A DNA stretch of 64,000 nt from Nannochloris sp. 'desiccata' (GCA_019044685.2 JAGTXX020000017.1:1-64000); one strand, 5' to 3'. Positions 31,127 to 43,259 are shown, numbered from the stretch's first letter. Notes: generated by a model not told the origin, from the letters alone. Made by a program: numbers and translations.

Positions 31127-32200
31127 TCAACTACAAGCGTAAGAAGCAGGAGTAGGCAATGCTTCAGAAGTACCTGCTCGATAAAAAGTAAATTTTATTG
31201 AATTCTCATTGGGACAATTCCTTGGGCCATTTGCAGAACTCCAGGTGTACGTCTGTGCTTCCAAATCCACAGCCCCGCTGGTACACCCATCAGAGGACAC
31301 TCTCTTCAAGTCTTGATAAGTTTGGGTATAGGTAATAGAGCCAGAATACATACCAGGCCCAGTGCAATTGTTAGAATTAAAGAGGCCTAGAACAGTCATA
31401 AAAGTGCCGTCGGGCAATAATGCAACGGAGGAGAAGGAACCATCAGAATCAATGAGCTCTCCTGTACGAGATTCATCACTGTACCAGATACCTGAGATAT
31501 CTTTTGGACCACTAGGTTGAGCAAACTTAGGAGGAAAGGATGCATTGGGATCGAGTGGAGGTGGTAGCGGTGGGCCGGTGAACACTCCGTCAGTCCGAAT
31601 TGCATCCAAACCCGCTTCTCCCACATTGGTAAATCCTGCTCCTGCATTTCCATTACAATACAGAGTGGATGCACCAGGAAAAGATATTGAATCTTTTACT
31701 CGGGTGAGAGGATTATTAAAATCTGAAGAATCGATACTAGGACATTCATCTGCTGAAGATTTCCAATAATAGACCCCTTCAGCCAAATCCACTTTCCCCA
31801 CTTCACATCGTTGCCTGTATTCTATAGTTCCATTCGAATAGGTGTCTGCGCGAATAGCAGTGGCGATGTAAACGCCAGATTCGTTTGTGCACTCCCAAGA
31901 GAGATACCGCCCCATCTGTTGTTGAAAGGTTCCATCTTCCAAGTAGACAGTGGAGGCGAATCCGTCTCCAGGTGGTAATAAACCAATATAACGGTCTCCT
32001 GTCCAGACTCCTTCTACATCAGGCGGGCCTCCTTTATGTGCGAAGGGTTTGAAGCTGGGTTTGCGAGGCCCATATGGGGTGGCTTGCATTGCACGGCCTC
32101 CGTTGAAGATCCTTCTTGGTTGGTGCTCCGCATTGGTTGAATACACGTGCTCTACTAAGATCTGGAGTAGTAAAGCCCAAAATTTAAGGGGGTTTTCCAT
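31127..32200 (-). CDS. Secreted protein of unknown function with an internally duplicated beta-rich domain
   Basis: A 357-residue single-exon gene. A hydrophobic stretch near the N-terminus (LKFWALLLQILVEHVYS) looks like a signal peptide. Two related domains of about 110-140 residues follow. The first begins DVEGVWTGDRYIGLLPPGDGF with ...ASTVYLEDGTF..; the second begins DISGIWYSDESRTGELIDSDG with ...SVALLPDGTF... Each unit has a W-containing start, a DGTF turn, an isolated Cys followed by a Gly-rich loop, a late YxW segment (GVYYWKSS / QTYTWSS), and a Cys-Pro pair. The even spacing of cysteines suggests disulphide bonding. I do not recognise the family; the pattern could be an extracellular binding or cell-wall protein. 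It is on the same strand as the glycosylase gene. Confidence 0.75.
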   Translation of the reverse strand: MENPLKFWALLLQILVEHVYSTNAEHQPRRIFNGGRAMQATPYGPRKPSFKPFAHKGGPPDVEGVWTGDRYIGLLPPGDGFASTVYLEDGTFQQQMGRYLSWECTNESGVYIATAIRADTYSNGTIEYRQRCEVGKVDLAEGVYYWKSSADECPSIDSSDFNNPLTRVKDSISFPGASTLYCNGNAGAGFTNVGEAGLDAIRTDGVFTGPPLPPPLDPNASFPPKFAQPSGPKDISGIWYSDESRTGELIDSDGSFSSVALLPDGTFMTVLGLFNSNNCTGPGMYSGSITYTQTYQDLKRVSSDGCTSGAVDLEAQTYTWSSANGPRNCPNENSIKFTFYRAGTSEALPTPASYACS

Positions 32201-32501
32201 AGATTCAAAATTAATTTAGAGGATTTGAGATTCGAGAGATTTGCTACTTCAAAGCTTTCGTCGAGCAACAAGGTCAACTCTTTTGGCAATAATGCGCACT
32301 GAGAAATGAATAATAACTACAGCACGGAATGAAAGCACGTAGGCTATGAGATAGCGGAACCTTTCAAATATTTTTGCCACGCTGGCACTGCGGTATGCCA
32401 GACAGGATAAATTCTATTCACAAGCGACTCCTTAATCTTTAACAACTCATTTAAAATCCACTCATCGATAAATTAGGGCAGATTGCCGTGTTTCATGAAC
32501 C
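32201..32501. other. Divergent promoter region with no recognised gene
   Basis: 300 bp between the starts of the secreted protein gene (-) and the helical-repeat protein gene (+). It probably serves as a shared promoter. No motif stood out. Confidence 0.45.
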
Positions 32502-34091
32502 ATGTCGCTTGACAAGAATTCGGTTGGAATTGGAATTGACTCCATAAGAGCGTCACTTATCCGCCTATCGTATGGCATGGACGCTGAAATAGACAATCAA
32601 TTAGAACTTACAGTCCATTCTATTGTTAGCGAATATGTGACGAAGTCGGAAGGAAGACAATTATCAAAATTCTTGCTTGAGCCCGTGCTAAATGCTGTTG
32701 GTGAATATCCAGAGCGTCCAGCTCCCTTCAACGTTCTTTCCTGCCTCCTAGCAGAATTTAAACGGTGGCATACGGCTGAACCAGTGCTCCGGGCAGCTAC
32801 AGAGACCTTAAAAACACTAGGAGGCTTGTTTTCCACCGAGCCGCTGCCATCGCTTAAAGTTTACCCTGCCCTTCAAGCATGCATTTCGGTTCTTGAAGGT
32901 CGTTTAAAGCCCCCGGCAGTTGATGGAGTCGCATCTTTATGTTTTATTGCTTTGGAAAGCAATGATTGGGCCCATAAAGTGGGTGCATTGGAAGTATTTG
33001 CGACTTTAGTGCACTGTTCTCGGAACGCCCTTGGTGATAATACAGAGAATTGTTACCAAAGGACGTTATTAACAGACTTTTTAGATTTAGCAGCAATTAC
33101 TGCACAAAGGCAAGCTCATTTTGACCCTTCTGAGCGTGTCAGAGAAGCTGCATGTTCTTTGCTGTCGACAATTGAGTGCCCTGTTACCATTGTTGGCACC
33201 GTCAATTCCAAAGAGAAAGGAAGAGACAAATCTATTTCAGATGAATCTGTTGAGCCTTTTGTTGATAATTCTAGAACGGAGGGTACGAATAATAGTAATG
33301 GTGGTACTGAAAGACACAATGCACCTATTCCTCTGGCATTGACTCCTCTTCCTGCGTTTAGCAAAGAGCTTTCTGAAGAGGAACTCTGCGGGAAGCAAGC
33401 AGCACCAGCAGTACCAGCTTCCCCAAGCATAGGAAGCGTGCCAAATACAGTCCACCATAGTCCTGATGCCTTTAGTATGCTAGGAAGTGATATTCAATCA
33501 ATTAATTCAGCTATTGAGATGGATATTGAGAATTTCCTTCGAGGCAGCATTCTTCCTGGCGGTGCCGGATTTGGCGGCAAGGAGCAACAACAGCAAGAAT
33601 GTGTAGAAGAAAAGGAAGAAGAAGAAGAAGAAGAAGATGTATATTCTGAGGGATGGGATGATATTTTAAATCCACCTTCTTTCTCGTATAATAACAACGA
33701 AGAAGAAGGGATGAAGCTTGGCAGCGGTACTGATACTGATGAGTGGATACTGATGCATGCGTTGCAGCAATATTTTGGCAATGTGCCTTCAAACTTCAAC
33801 TTGACTACTGATAATATTGAACAGGTACTGCGTATCTGCCTTGATTTACACAGTGAGCAGTCCTATGAGCACCATGTACAGCGGGCAGAAGCTCTCTTGG
33901 TACGCTCTTCTCAACAATTACAGGGGAAGCGCCACGCTGGAGCCGAGTTGCAACGACAGGTACGAGTGTTGGAAAAAGATGTGCATAGAGCTGTTGCTGA
34001 GCAGCAAGCTCAGTTTATGGAGTCTGCAGTGCCTGAAATTGCTGATATCTTGGCGAATCCACAAATGCTGGAGCGTCTGATGGTGCACTAG
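32502..34091 (+). CDS. Uncharacterised helical-repeat (HEAT/ARM-like) protein with acidic linker and C-terminal coiled coil
   Basis: A 529-residue single-exon gene that I cannot assign to a named family. Residues about 15-240 are helical with a repeat-like distribution of Leu and Ala (KFLLEPVLNAVGEYPERP; VLRAATETLKTLGGLF; AHKVGALEVFATLVH; SERVREAACSLLSTIE), resembling HEAT/ARM solenoids. Residues about 240-410 are low complexity, including polar Asn/Glu tracts and a run of about ten acidic residues near residue 375. Residues about 440-529 are helical again with a heptad pattern (QRAEALLVRSSQQLQGKRH; LQRQVRVLEKDVHRAVAEQQ), probably a coiled coil. The final IPEIADILANPQMLE-like segment resembles small protein-binding helices. 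The chosen ATG is the first in frame after upstream stops. Confidence 0.65.
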   Translation: MSLDKNSVGIGIDSIRASLIRLSYGMDAEIDNQLELTVHSIVSEYVTKSEGRQLSKFLLEPVLNAVGEYPERPAPFNVLSCLLAEFKRWHTAEPVLRAATETLKTLGGLFSTEPLPSLKVYPALQACISVLEGRLKPPAVDGVASLCFIALESNDWAHKVGALEVFATLVHCSRNALGDNTENCYQRTLLTDFLDLAAITAQRQAHFDPSERVREAACSLLSTIECPVTIVGTVNSKEKGRDKSISDESVEPFVDNSRTEGTNNSNGGTERHNAPIPLALTPLPAFSKELSEEELCGKQAAPAVPASPSIGSVPNTVHHSPDAFSMLGSDIQSINSAIEMDIENFLRGSILPGGAGFGGKEQQQQECVEEKEEEEEEEDVYSEGWDDILNPPSFSYNNNEEEGMKLGSGTDTDEWILMHALQQYFGNVPSNFNLTTDNIEQVLRICLDLHSEQSYEHHVQRAEALLVRSSQQLQGKRHAGAELQRQVRVLEKDVHRAVAEQQAQFMESAVPEIADILANPQMLERLMVH

Positions 34092-34533
34092 GGTTTCTGT
34101 TTGATTTCTTTTGAGCATGCCGTTCGAGGTGGTTAAACAATAAAAATTGCATTGGCTTATGAGAGTAAAAGAAGAATGCAAACGATTGAAACGGTTTCGA
34201 AATTATAAAAAAATGTGTAAAGTACACATACGTATAGTAAAAAGAACATCAAGTATCTACTAGTAATCAACTCGCACTCGGATTGTACAACAAAAAATAC
34301 AAAAGCAAAAAAAAACGTCGAACCTCAAAACTGGTTGAAAATGGTTACTTGCAATAAAGAAAACAAAAAAGGATGAAATGGTGCAGCGAAGCACAAAAGC
34401 AAGTCAATAAAGAAAGCACTGGTTAAATTGCATGCTATACAAGGAATTTAATTTTAAATGATACTGATTATTGAATTATTAAATTACCAACACGGCCCCA
34501 CCATTTTCCAGCCAGAATAACTTGCTTGGCTGT
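34092..34533. other. AT-rich intergenic region between convergent genes
   Basis: 440 bp between the 3' ends of the helical-repeat gene (+) and the CCT-domain gene (-). Rich in A-tracts (34290-34380), with no credible ORF or RNA gene. Presumably both 3' UTRs. Confidence 0.5.
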
Positions 34534-35576
34534 CTACTCCGATGCATCAGCAGCAGCTGCGGGTGTGACTATAGGAACTGTGTGCAGACCTTGCCTCGAA
34601 GATTGTTCTTGTGCTTCTACATATGCTTTATAGATTTCAGGTTTCACAAACTTACCATTGACTCTGCATTTTTCCAAGGCAGTCCTCTTTCTCGACTCAT
34701 ATTGAACTTTAGGACGATTATAAGTACGTCTAGCTTTCTTTTCACGCCACCGAGCTATGATATCCTCGCGTTTACGCAAATCTTCGAAGAATCCAGTTGC
34801 TTTGGTGCGGTGAAGAGTAGGTAATGGCTTTTGTTTATTTCTATTTTTTTGCCTCTCCCGGCGGCCGACACCAAGAGAAGGACTTGGGGGAGGTAATTTC
34901 CCTCCTTCTTCTTCTTCTTCCTCCTCTTTAATTATGCCTCCGGTAGTGATAGCATTACTATTGAGTCCTGATGCAGTTGTTGGTGAGTCGGGAGATGCTT
35001 TCTTTTGCCCAGAAATAGCGATAGGCGCAAAGCCAGTGGAGCCGGTAGTAATGATGGGTGGCAGCGGGAGATGAAGAGGAAGCACAGCCTCGTTTTGTTG
35101 GGTGGAGTGCTGGAGTTGAGGAACCATTCCATCGCGGATAGGTTCTATGGGGACAACGCCGAAATCGCCTGCAGAGAAATAAACAATAGGTTCAACTTCA
35201 ACAGTAGAGAGCTGAAAGTGGGAAGAGCAAATTTACAGAAGTAGACCAGCAAGAATTTGTACCTTCACTGGTCGAAATTTCCCTAGGATAGCCTGTAATT
35301 TGGTCTAAATCAATGCTGCCAAAGTCAATAGGAGCCATCGGGTCAAAAAATGCGTCCTGAGCAAAGGAGAAAAGAATGTTGAAAATTAGATGAGGGTCAG
35401 AAATTTAAATAGACATGATCTATGGACAGATTCTGGTGCATTCGACCTACCAGCAAGTCGGCGTCGAGGTTATAGCCTTCAATTGCGTCCAATGTGGGAA
35501 CATGGTGTGAAAGCGCGTTGCTCCTGTTTAAATCGTAGGACATGCTCTTTGGCACTCTAGCTTCCTCAGGATCCAT
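34534..35576 (-). CDS. CCT-domain (CONSTANS-type) transcriptional regulator
   Basis: Three exons (35576-35451, 35356-35263, 35168-34534) give 284 residues. The defining feature is a CCT domain at about residues 205-250: REDIIARWREKKARRTYNR, then VQYESRKRTALEKCRVNGKF and VKPEIY. CCT domains mediate nuclear import and NF-Y/CONSTANS-like DNA or protein binding, and occur in regulators of light, clock and plastid genes. No B-box, GATA or response-regulator domain is present, so it belongs to the CCT-only (CMF-type) group. The N-terminal part is acidic and hydrophobic (NLDADLLDAFFDPMAPIDFGSIDLDQI), typical of an activation region. The middle is Pro/Gln-rich with a run of Glu. The spliced exons join in phase (Leu-Asp-Ala-Phe; Ser-Glu-Gly-Asp). 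Confidence 0.85.
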
Positions 35577-35803
35577 ATTCTAGGTAACAGCATATATTCA
35601 TTTGATAAGATTAACACATCCAATGGCTTAAAAAACGAAATTAAAGATCAAGTTGTTGGTGGTCCTGCAGGAGTCTGAAGCGCTTCCGAAGTTTGGTTGA
35701 TGTGATCACAGAGGTTGAGTCGGAGCTTTCTTGAACGTGAAAACGCTAGTATTGGCAAATTGATTGCTCCTCAGTTAATCTCAATCTCGTTAAAACTTTC
35801 TAA

Positions 35804-37100
<1,297 letters not shown>

Positions 37101-37346
37101 AGAAGAGAGGGGGGACGTTATCACGGTCTAAGTGTTTTAGTTACATATTAATAATTTTGAATCTGCTCATTACTAGCTATATTACTGTGTAAATACAATA
37201 TAGACATACGAAGTTCACTTGTATAGCTTCATTAATGATTATTCACTTGGAAGTTGATTATATATCTGTCTCTCTTGTTGTCGGTAAAATAACGCCACAC
37301 TGCTGCGGTTGCGATGAAAATTTTGGGAAATGAAATATTAAGGAAA

Positions 37347-39699
37347 TTAATTAAAAAAGGTAACGGTAATATCTCCATAAGGTTCATATTGATTCACACT
37401 GATAAATCCTTTGGAGCTGCCTACAAGCACATGAGAAAACACCTGAGCAGCTTCCATCCTCGTCAAACCATAGGTCGCTTGATTTAAAGAAAGTTCATTT
37501 GTAGTCGTTAAAGAACGAAGCGAAGCCAGCACTTGGAAGGTTTTGCTGTGTTGTTGCATGGTGGCACTAAGCTGAGTATGAGGCATCGAGGGGCCAGATT
37601 CTTCGATTAATTTAAACTGGGAAACACCGCCCATGCTACCACCACCACCCACGACGATGTGTCCTCCATCCTCGCCTACGATTGGCAGAGCATCAGCGAG
37701 ATTTCCTCCTTGAGTTTGCATTTCTTCGAGGATATCTTCAAAAAGACGAGGTCCTCCAAAATCATCAGATCTGCCAGAAAGTCTGCCTCCACGAGAATCA
37801 CGGAGAGAGGCATTGGAGAAACGACCGCGGTGGTTACCACGGTGACTGCCTGACATCATATTTTCTTGATCAGAAGCTGGAGTAAGGCCTAGTTGGAACA
37901 TAGCATCCTTGTAGTTACCAGCACCGGGAGTACCGTGAAGGGCAGCACGAAGAGTTTCTGCTTCATATTCTACTTCTTCATTAACGTTGTTGTAATTGCC
38001 ACCGCCACTGGCACCCGGGAAGCCGCCAAAATTGTAGTCCTCAGGAGGAGGAAAGTAATCATCTGGAAGAATGGGAGAAGAAAGAAAGGAGACTATATTT
38101 AGAATATATAAAAGATGTTAATTCTATTAGATTTTTAGCTAGTAATAGAAGGCGTAATTTATTTCCTTACCAGGAATAGGGAACTCTAGTTGTTCGGGCG
38201 GTGTCATTCGATTTTCATGATAATAACCACCATATTGCATCTGCTGTTGCTGCTCTTGTTCAAACAGGTCATCTTCGCCCAAGTTGGCACGGACTGTAAA
38301 TATAATAATAATTATTATTAGTTAATTTCTAAGAGCACCTTAGCTTAGAATCTGTTTTTCAAAGAATGAATGAAGAGATATCAATATTTTATCTCTGTTA
38401 TTCTTACCTCGCTTGGACCCACGCTTGCTTCCCTCTCTCTCAGGAGTTTTCAAAGGGAAAGGTTCTTTGCACTTTTCATTGCAACGTTCCCACAGATACA
38501 TAAGTTCTTTAGGCCAGGGGCCAGTAGCAGGGCCAAGAGAGAATAAGTCAGGACGCTCTCTCTTCATCGTACGAGGCCGGGAAATTAAGGTGTCCTCTCT
38601 ATATCCTCCGTATATATAAGCCTGATACTCGGCAGAATCGATAGTAATATTCTGAGGATCGTCCATAGTGGCTTTCTTGTAACGATGACGGCGGGTGGTG
38701 ACTTTGGCGCTCTCTTTCTGAGCAGTATGGCCAAGCTTTCCTTCTTCGTTCCCTAGGACGGCAGCTGTGGCGGCTACATTTTGGTCTTCTTCTTGAAGGG
38801 GCAAGATCATTTCTTCATTAAAAGTGTAAGGGTCTGCGGGGTAACCTTCTTCACCAGGAGCAGGGAATGCAAAGTCAGCATCAGGAAAGCCTTCAGGAAA
38901 CACAGGCGCGTCCATTACTTCCCTGCAGATTAAATAATCAAGGAGAAGAAGAAATATTTTTTTAGACATATCGTAGATACTTGTTCCCCAAGGAAGCGAC
39001 GAGGTAATATTTTTACATACATTACAAAGTAGTCTGGATCTGCGCCCTGATGAAGCAGATCTCTAGCACTTTGCCCAGATTTTGCACGGTCATCTACGCT
39101 ATCAGGGATAGAAGGCATCATGATAAGGTCTTCATTATCTTGCATCAAACGACGAGAACGACGATTGGCATGCTGACCACAAAGGGTACTACCAGCAAGA
39201 AAAGCTGCTGGAGCAGCGAATACATCGGCATTGATGCTCACTTCTTCCATCATATTAATGTTTGCAGGTCTGGCCAAGATGGGGCCATCGGTAGTAGCGC
39301 CAGCGAGGTCTGTTGAGGCAGCATTGACGTTGGAGAGACATATTTGAATGTCTTCAAGTAGGTATTGCGACTGCCTGTCAAAGACTGTACAGACGCCTGA
39401 AGCTAAGACAGCCTGAAGACGAAGTGCGTGGGGGATTTCAGGATTCATAATTTGTTTACTGCACATAGAAATAAGTACAATCAAGGTTGAGTTTGAGGCC
39501 TCCAAGGAGCCGAGGAAAACCGGGAATCATTTATTTCATGTTTCGAGGCGAAGGCAGCAAAATTTGATTAGAGGGTTTACCATGATTCGTCGATTGAAAC
39601 TTGCAGGATACGGCCTCTGTTTAGTTTCTTGCCATTCGCAGCAAGCCAAATAGTTCCTAGAGCGGATTTGCGCTTTAGTAAATCTGTTGAATAAAACAT
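37347..39699 (-). CDS. Cohesin kleisin subunit, RAD21/REC8 family
   Basis: Five exons (39699-39581, 39458-39021, 38922-38408, 38293-38171, 38062-37347) assemble in phase to 636 residues. The N-terminal kleisin domain reads MFYSTDLLKRKSALGTIWLAAN, then, across the first intron, MNPEIPHALRLQAVLASGVC and the RQSQYLLED segment; this part contacts SMC3. The C-terminal winged helix ends the protein: SLNQATYGLTRMEAAQVFSHVL, then KGFISVNQYEPYGDITV, which contacts SMC1. Between them is a long acidic and polar linker where separase sites would lie; no single site is certain. Cohesin holds sister chromatids together. Whether this is mitotic RAD21/SCC1 or meiotic REC8 cannot be decided here. The exon-2 donor is GTATGT, restoring a Met codon before EVMDAPVFPEGF. 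Confidence 0.88.
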
Positions 39700-40081
39700 A
39701 GTTGCGTGCTTTCAAGGAAAAGGAGGCTTATTTACCACGCTGCGGCCACTGTACTTGATATGTAAGTTATCAAGCTCTTATACTTTTAAATTTATGCCAT
39801 TCCTGCAGGGTTTCAGCCCTCTTTTCAAACTTTCAAGCTGCGAACTTTTCTGCATTTCTTTTGCTTCTGAAACTTTGACCGCTTTCTATAGCTCTATCAC
39901 TGTTCTCGGCAGGCTAAAAGAACGATATTACATTGATTTACAGTCTGCGCTTTAAGGCAAAACGCATGCATTACATTATATATATATATACAAGACATAA
40001 AAAATGTTTCTTTTTCTACTCGACTCTGAGAGTCACTCACTCTCCTCCTCTCTTGAAAACGCTCATACTTCACTCTCTGCT
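39700..40081. other. Intergenic region with a short (TA)n tract
   Basis: 380 bp between the kleisin start and the DEG protease stop, both minus-strand genes. Contains a (TA)n microsatellite at about 39975-39990. No gene recognised. Confidence 0.5.
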
Positions 40082-41977
40082 CTACTCTTCTATCTCCTCC
40101 AGCGACAATTTCACGTCTTTACTCATTGAACTATTCATGTTATGCTGCTCCATCACATCTTCAGTGCATTTCTTCGCTACTTCAGTCTCCACCACAATAA
40201 CTTTGCCACCGGCCTCCATATCAAAGCGCAAAAATTGTTCTTTGCATGCAGTAATCAAGCGTGCCAAGTGCGCCAAGCTCTTGATTTTCTCGCCGTTCAA
40301 TGCTAAAACCGCAGAATCCTTTAATCCCAGAGTAGAATCGTACCCTACAGTTGCTGAACAGGCTAAAATATTTGAAAGGACCACAACCTCTTCATCCGAC
40401 GTCTCCTTGGTACCGTAGAAAGTCTTAGCCATCAACCTGACTGGAGAATTACTCAAAGAACCGTAGCGTTGCACCAAATACGGGTCAGAACATGCTGTAA
40501 ACACCAAGCCACCAAACATAAAGTAAGAAGGCTTTACTTCAGCCAAATGAGGAGGGACAAGGTGTTGGTAGGGCTGCAAGGTCACAGAAATCGTCCTCTT
40601 TTCCCCATTTCTCAATATTTCCAAGTCTACGTTGTCTCCAACAAACTTGTTTGTGATAATGAACTTAAAATCCACACGCTCGCCGTGCCTAAAGGGCACT
40701 GTTCCATCGCCGCCGACAGTAAGTCCGCCAATCTTCAAAAGCACATCATCTTTTTGCAGGCAGGAGGCTTCATTGGAGGCTTTAACAACTTTCCGTACTA
40801 GAACACCTTTTTGATGAGGTCCCAATCCATAGGCTTTCTTTAAAGCTTTGCTATCAAGCTCTTGCCAACTAATGTTTAAAGCGGGGAACCCAGTGAATCG
40901 TCCATTGCGATGTACATCTTGTAAAAAGTGACGTACCACAGAAGTAGGAATCACGTAGCCAATACTCTGAGCATCTCCTGTAAGCGCTTGGAAGGCAAGA
41001 CCAACGCATTTACCTTCTGTGTCGAGAACAGGCCCACCACTGTTGCCGCTGTTGATTGCGGCATCAGTTTGTACAGCTAACAGAGAAGTACAACCAAAGG
41101 AATACATAGTCATGCCCACTCTGCTCACCACACCAGCTGATATAGCCAGACTATCACCACCAATTGGGAAACCCAACACACATAAAGATTGCTGCAGCTC
41201 CGGGAGCGTGCTACTAAGCTCTAAAGGGGATATGTCTCTCCAAAATTCTTCATCCTCGACATCAAGCAAAGCGACGTCGCATTCTGTACCTACAGCAAGA
41301 ACACGTGCTTGAAAACGTTCATCATCTCCACGTCTTTTTAATTGTACTTGGGAGCCATAGGTCACGCTGTGGGCATTTGTTAAAATATGTCGTTCACCGT
41401 TCCAAGTGACGGCAAAGCCAGTTGACTTGCTTCCAGTTTGTTGTTGAGATTGCCAAGGAAGCTCAAAGTTTGGTTTTGTGTGGGTAGTGAAAACTTTAAC
41501 GACTGCGTCCATGTGGCGTTTCAAAACTTGAGCGGCAGGCCCTTGTAACATTTGTTTTTCTGCATGTCGGTGTTTAGGGGTGGCGGGCGTCGAGGGGTCA
41601 AGAATGAAATCTTGGTCTTGAAGAAGGTCCATGGCAGTAGGTTGCTTCTCCATGACTAGTGGCGTGGCAGAATCAGAAGCATGATTATTTTCAGTAGCGA
41701 CAGTAGAAGAGCCGACTTTCGGAGGTGTGGTCGCTTCAGCTTCAGTCTCAGCTTCATCAGTAAATGGCCCCATTCCGAGGCTGTAGGTAGAAAATGGGCC
41801 TGAAGATTTGCTGTAGACTTCAGGATGCTTGGGGGAGAGCTCTGGGCTTGACATTTTGCTGCGGAAATAATGAATAAGAGAATAGGAACGGCGGCTGAGA
41901 CAAGACAGAGTGTTTAGTTGGGGAGTTGTAAAGAGCCCAAAGCTGCTCTGGCGCGATATTATTATGCGAGGATACAT
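40082..41977 (-). CDS. DEG/HtrA-type serine protease (DEG9/DEG10-like), probably organellar
   Basis: A 631-residue single-exon gene. The first 45 residues are rich in Arg, Ser and hydrophobics without acids (MYPRIIISRQSSFGLF; CLSRRSYSLIHYFRSKM), suggesting a mitochondrial or plastid presequence. An acidic linker follows. The trypsin-like domain spans about residues 170-370 with the catalytic triad His203 (LTNAHSVT), Asp234 (ECDVALLDVED) and Ser313 (NSGNSGGPV). One PDZ domain follows (KGVLVRKVVKASNEASCLQ; VLLKIGGLTV). A DEG-specific C-terminal region then contains EVKPSYFMFGGLVFTACSD and SDEEVVVLSNILACSATVGY, as in plant DEG9/DEG10. ATP-independent turnover of damaged proteins is the family role. 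Start: the first ATG with targeting-like composition. Confidence 0.9.
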   Translation of the reverse strand: MYPRIIISRQSSFGLFTTPQLNTLSCLSRRSYSLIHYFRSKMSSPELSPKHPEVYSKSSGPFSTYSLGMGPFTDEAETEAEATTPPKVGSSTVATENNHASDSATPLVMEKQPTAMDLLQDQDFILDPSTPATPKHRHAEKQMLQGPAAQVLKRHMDAVVKVFTTHTKPNFELPWQSQQQTGSKSTGFAVTWNGERHILTNAHSVTYGSQVQLKRRGDDERFQARVLAVGTECDVALLDVEDEEFWRDISPLELSSTLPELQQSLCVLGFPIGGDSLAISAGVVSRVGMTMYSFGCTSLLAVQTDAAINSGNSGGPVLDTEGKCVGLAFQALTGDAQSIGYVIPTSVVRHFLQDVHRNGRFTGFPALNISWQELDSKALKKAYGLGPHQKGVLVRKVVKASNEASCLQKDDVLLKIGGLTVGGDGTVPFRHGERVDFKFIITNKFVGDNVDLEILRNGEKRTISVTLQPYQHLVPPHLAEVKPSYFMFGGLVFTACSDPYLVQRYGSLSNSPVRLMAKTFYGTKETSDEEVVVLSNILACSATVGYDSTLGLKDSAVLALNGEKIKSLAHLARLITACKEQFLRFDMEAGGKVIVVETEVAKKCTEDVMEQHNMNSSMSKDVKLSLEEIEE

Positions 41978-42331
41978 AATAAATAGAAAATTGGAAAACC
42001 ATAGATAAATAACTAGTTAAAATGGCCGCAAATTGTGACGGAAATAGCTTACATTTTCTTCAGCCAGGGCTCCTCTGTCAGAACTTTTCTGCTCTTGTTC
42101 CAAGGGTTTTAGGCATTTATTTCTTTTCCAAGATACTCTGGGCAGCAAAGAGACATAGCCATCTTTTGAAGCAATGCGCTTCACTGGCAGCTTTGCTGGG
42201 TGCCCTCCAGCTTCTTGCCTTGCAAGCACTCTTCAAAATGAACTTCAAGTTCAAATTTGTGAGAGGCTGGGTTGTAAACTAATGTCAGGTATTTACAGGC
42301 TGTTTAAAGCATTATTTTAAATACTAGCACA
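41978..42331. other. Divergent promoter region with an 86-codon ORF of uncertain status
   Basis: This lies between the DEG protease start (-) and the VMA22 start (+). On the plus strand, 42022-42282 is open from an ATG with no stop for 86 codons. Its product has a basic and hydrophobic composition with a possible helix (CASLAALLGALQLLALQALF). It has no recognised homology and overlaps the expected promoters, so I do not call it a gene. Confidence 0.3.
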
Positions 42332-43259
42332 ATGGGAGATAAAGAAGCTGCCTTCCGCACATCTTTGAATGCTGTGCAGGCAAGTTAAATCGTTCATCAT
42401 CTGCAATTGCATTGATTATATCTGATCCGAGATCAATTTTATTTACTTGCAGGAGTACCTAGCATTGCAACAACAGCTAGGAGAGCTAATGCGAACAGGG
42501 TTTATGCAATTATCATCTGCTCGGTATGCAATGGGAGCAGAGAGAGTGTCCCTATTGCAGGTACCGGCGACAATGACGGCCACGACAAGACTTCTTCAAC
42601 GTGCGTTTTGAAAAATAAAAGTTCTTCTTTTAGCATTTATGACTGCATTTCGTACTAACTTTTACATATGATAATGCAGTCGATGACGAATTAGAGGTAA
42701 TTAGAGTAGCTAGCTTTTCTAAGTTACCACAAAATAAAAATTCTGCCGCTGCCCCGTCTTCTAGCAAATCATCGGAAACAGCAATGAATGATAGCGAAGG
42801 CGACATTATCGCTCAATTAGGAGCTAAATATGGTTGCGATTTTGAGCGAGAAGGGTGAGATTTTGAATTAATCTTGATGAAGTTTCCTTTTTATTCTTTT
42901 TTCAAACACCTCCATAGCAGACTGTTCTTCTAATTGATCCCGCTCTGGCTTTTTGTGATATAAATAGGACGATTCATGAGGAGTCTCTCCCGGTAGGCGA
43001 CCCTTTAGAATGGTTTGGTGCATTAGTCTCACCCAATTTGCGTCAAAGCCAGCATAATTTTGCAGAAGGTGAGTTTTATTCATTCTTTCCCTTGAGAAAA
43101 TAACCCTTTAATGTCCATCCGTCCCTCCGCAACCTCACCACGCCTTTCTTTCTTTATAACTTTTCTATTCAAAAATTTGCAGTTTTACAATTAGTAGTGG
43201 CATTAGCCAATGTTCAGAAAAAATTACGTGACGGTATCATGCTTTTTGAACAGAAGTAA
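42332..43259 (+). CDS. V-ATPase assembly factor VMA22/CCDC115-like
   Basis: Five small exons (42332-42379, 42453-42600, 42680-42854, 42968-43068, 43183-43259) assemble to 182 residues, about the size of human CCDC115. The N-terminal part gives EYLALQQQLGELMRTGFMQL followed by SSARYAMGAERVSLLQ, and the C-terminal part DPLEWFGALVSPNLRQSQHN then FAEVLQLVVALANVQKKL. Both blocks match the two conserved regions of the CCDC115/Vma22 family, ER-located proteins that help assemble the membrane sector of the vacuolar proton ATPase. The linker between them is Ser/Asn-rich. The first intron appears to use a GC donor (GCAAGT), because the GT alternatives break the frame; the other donors are GT. The exons are too short to stand out individually, so this gene is easy to miss. 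The fourth exon's acceptor (ATAAATAG) is weak. Confidence 0.78.

Noticed and set aside
39970..39995. (TA)n tract as a possible regulatory element
   Set aside because: Short simple repeat in an AT-rich spacer; no supporting context.
42022..42282. 86-codon plus-strand ORF between the DEG protease and VMA22
   Set aside because: It lies in a divergent promoter, has no recognised homology and an equally long antisense frame; kept only as a note.
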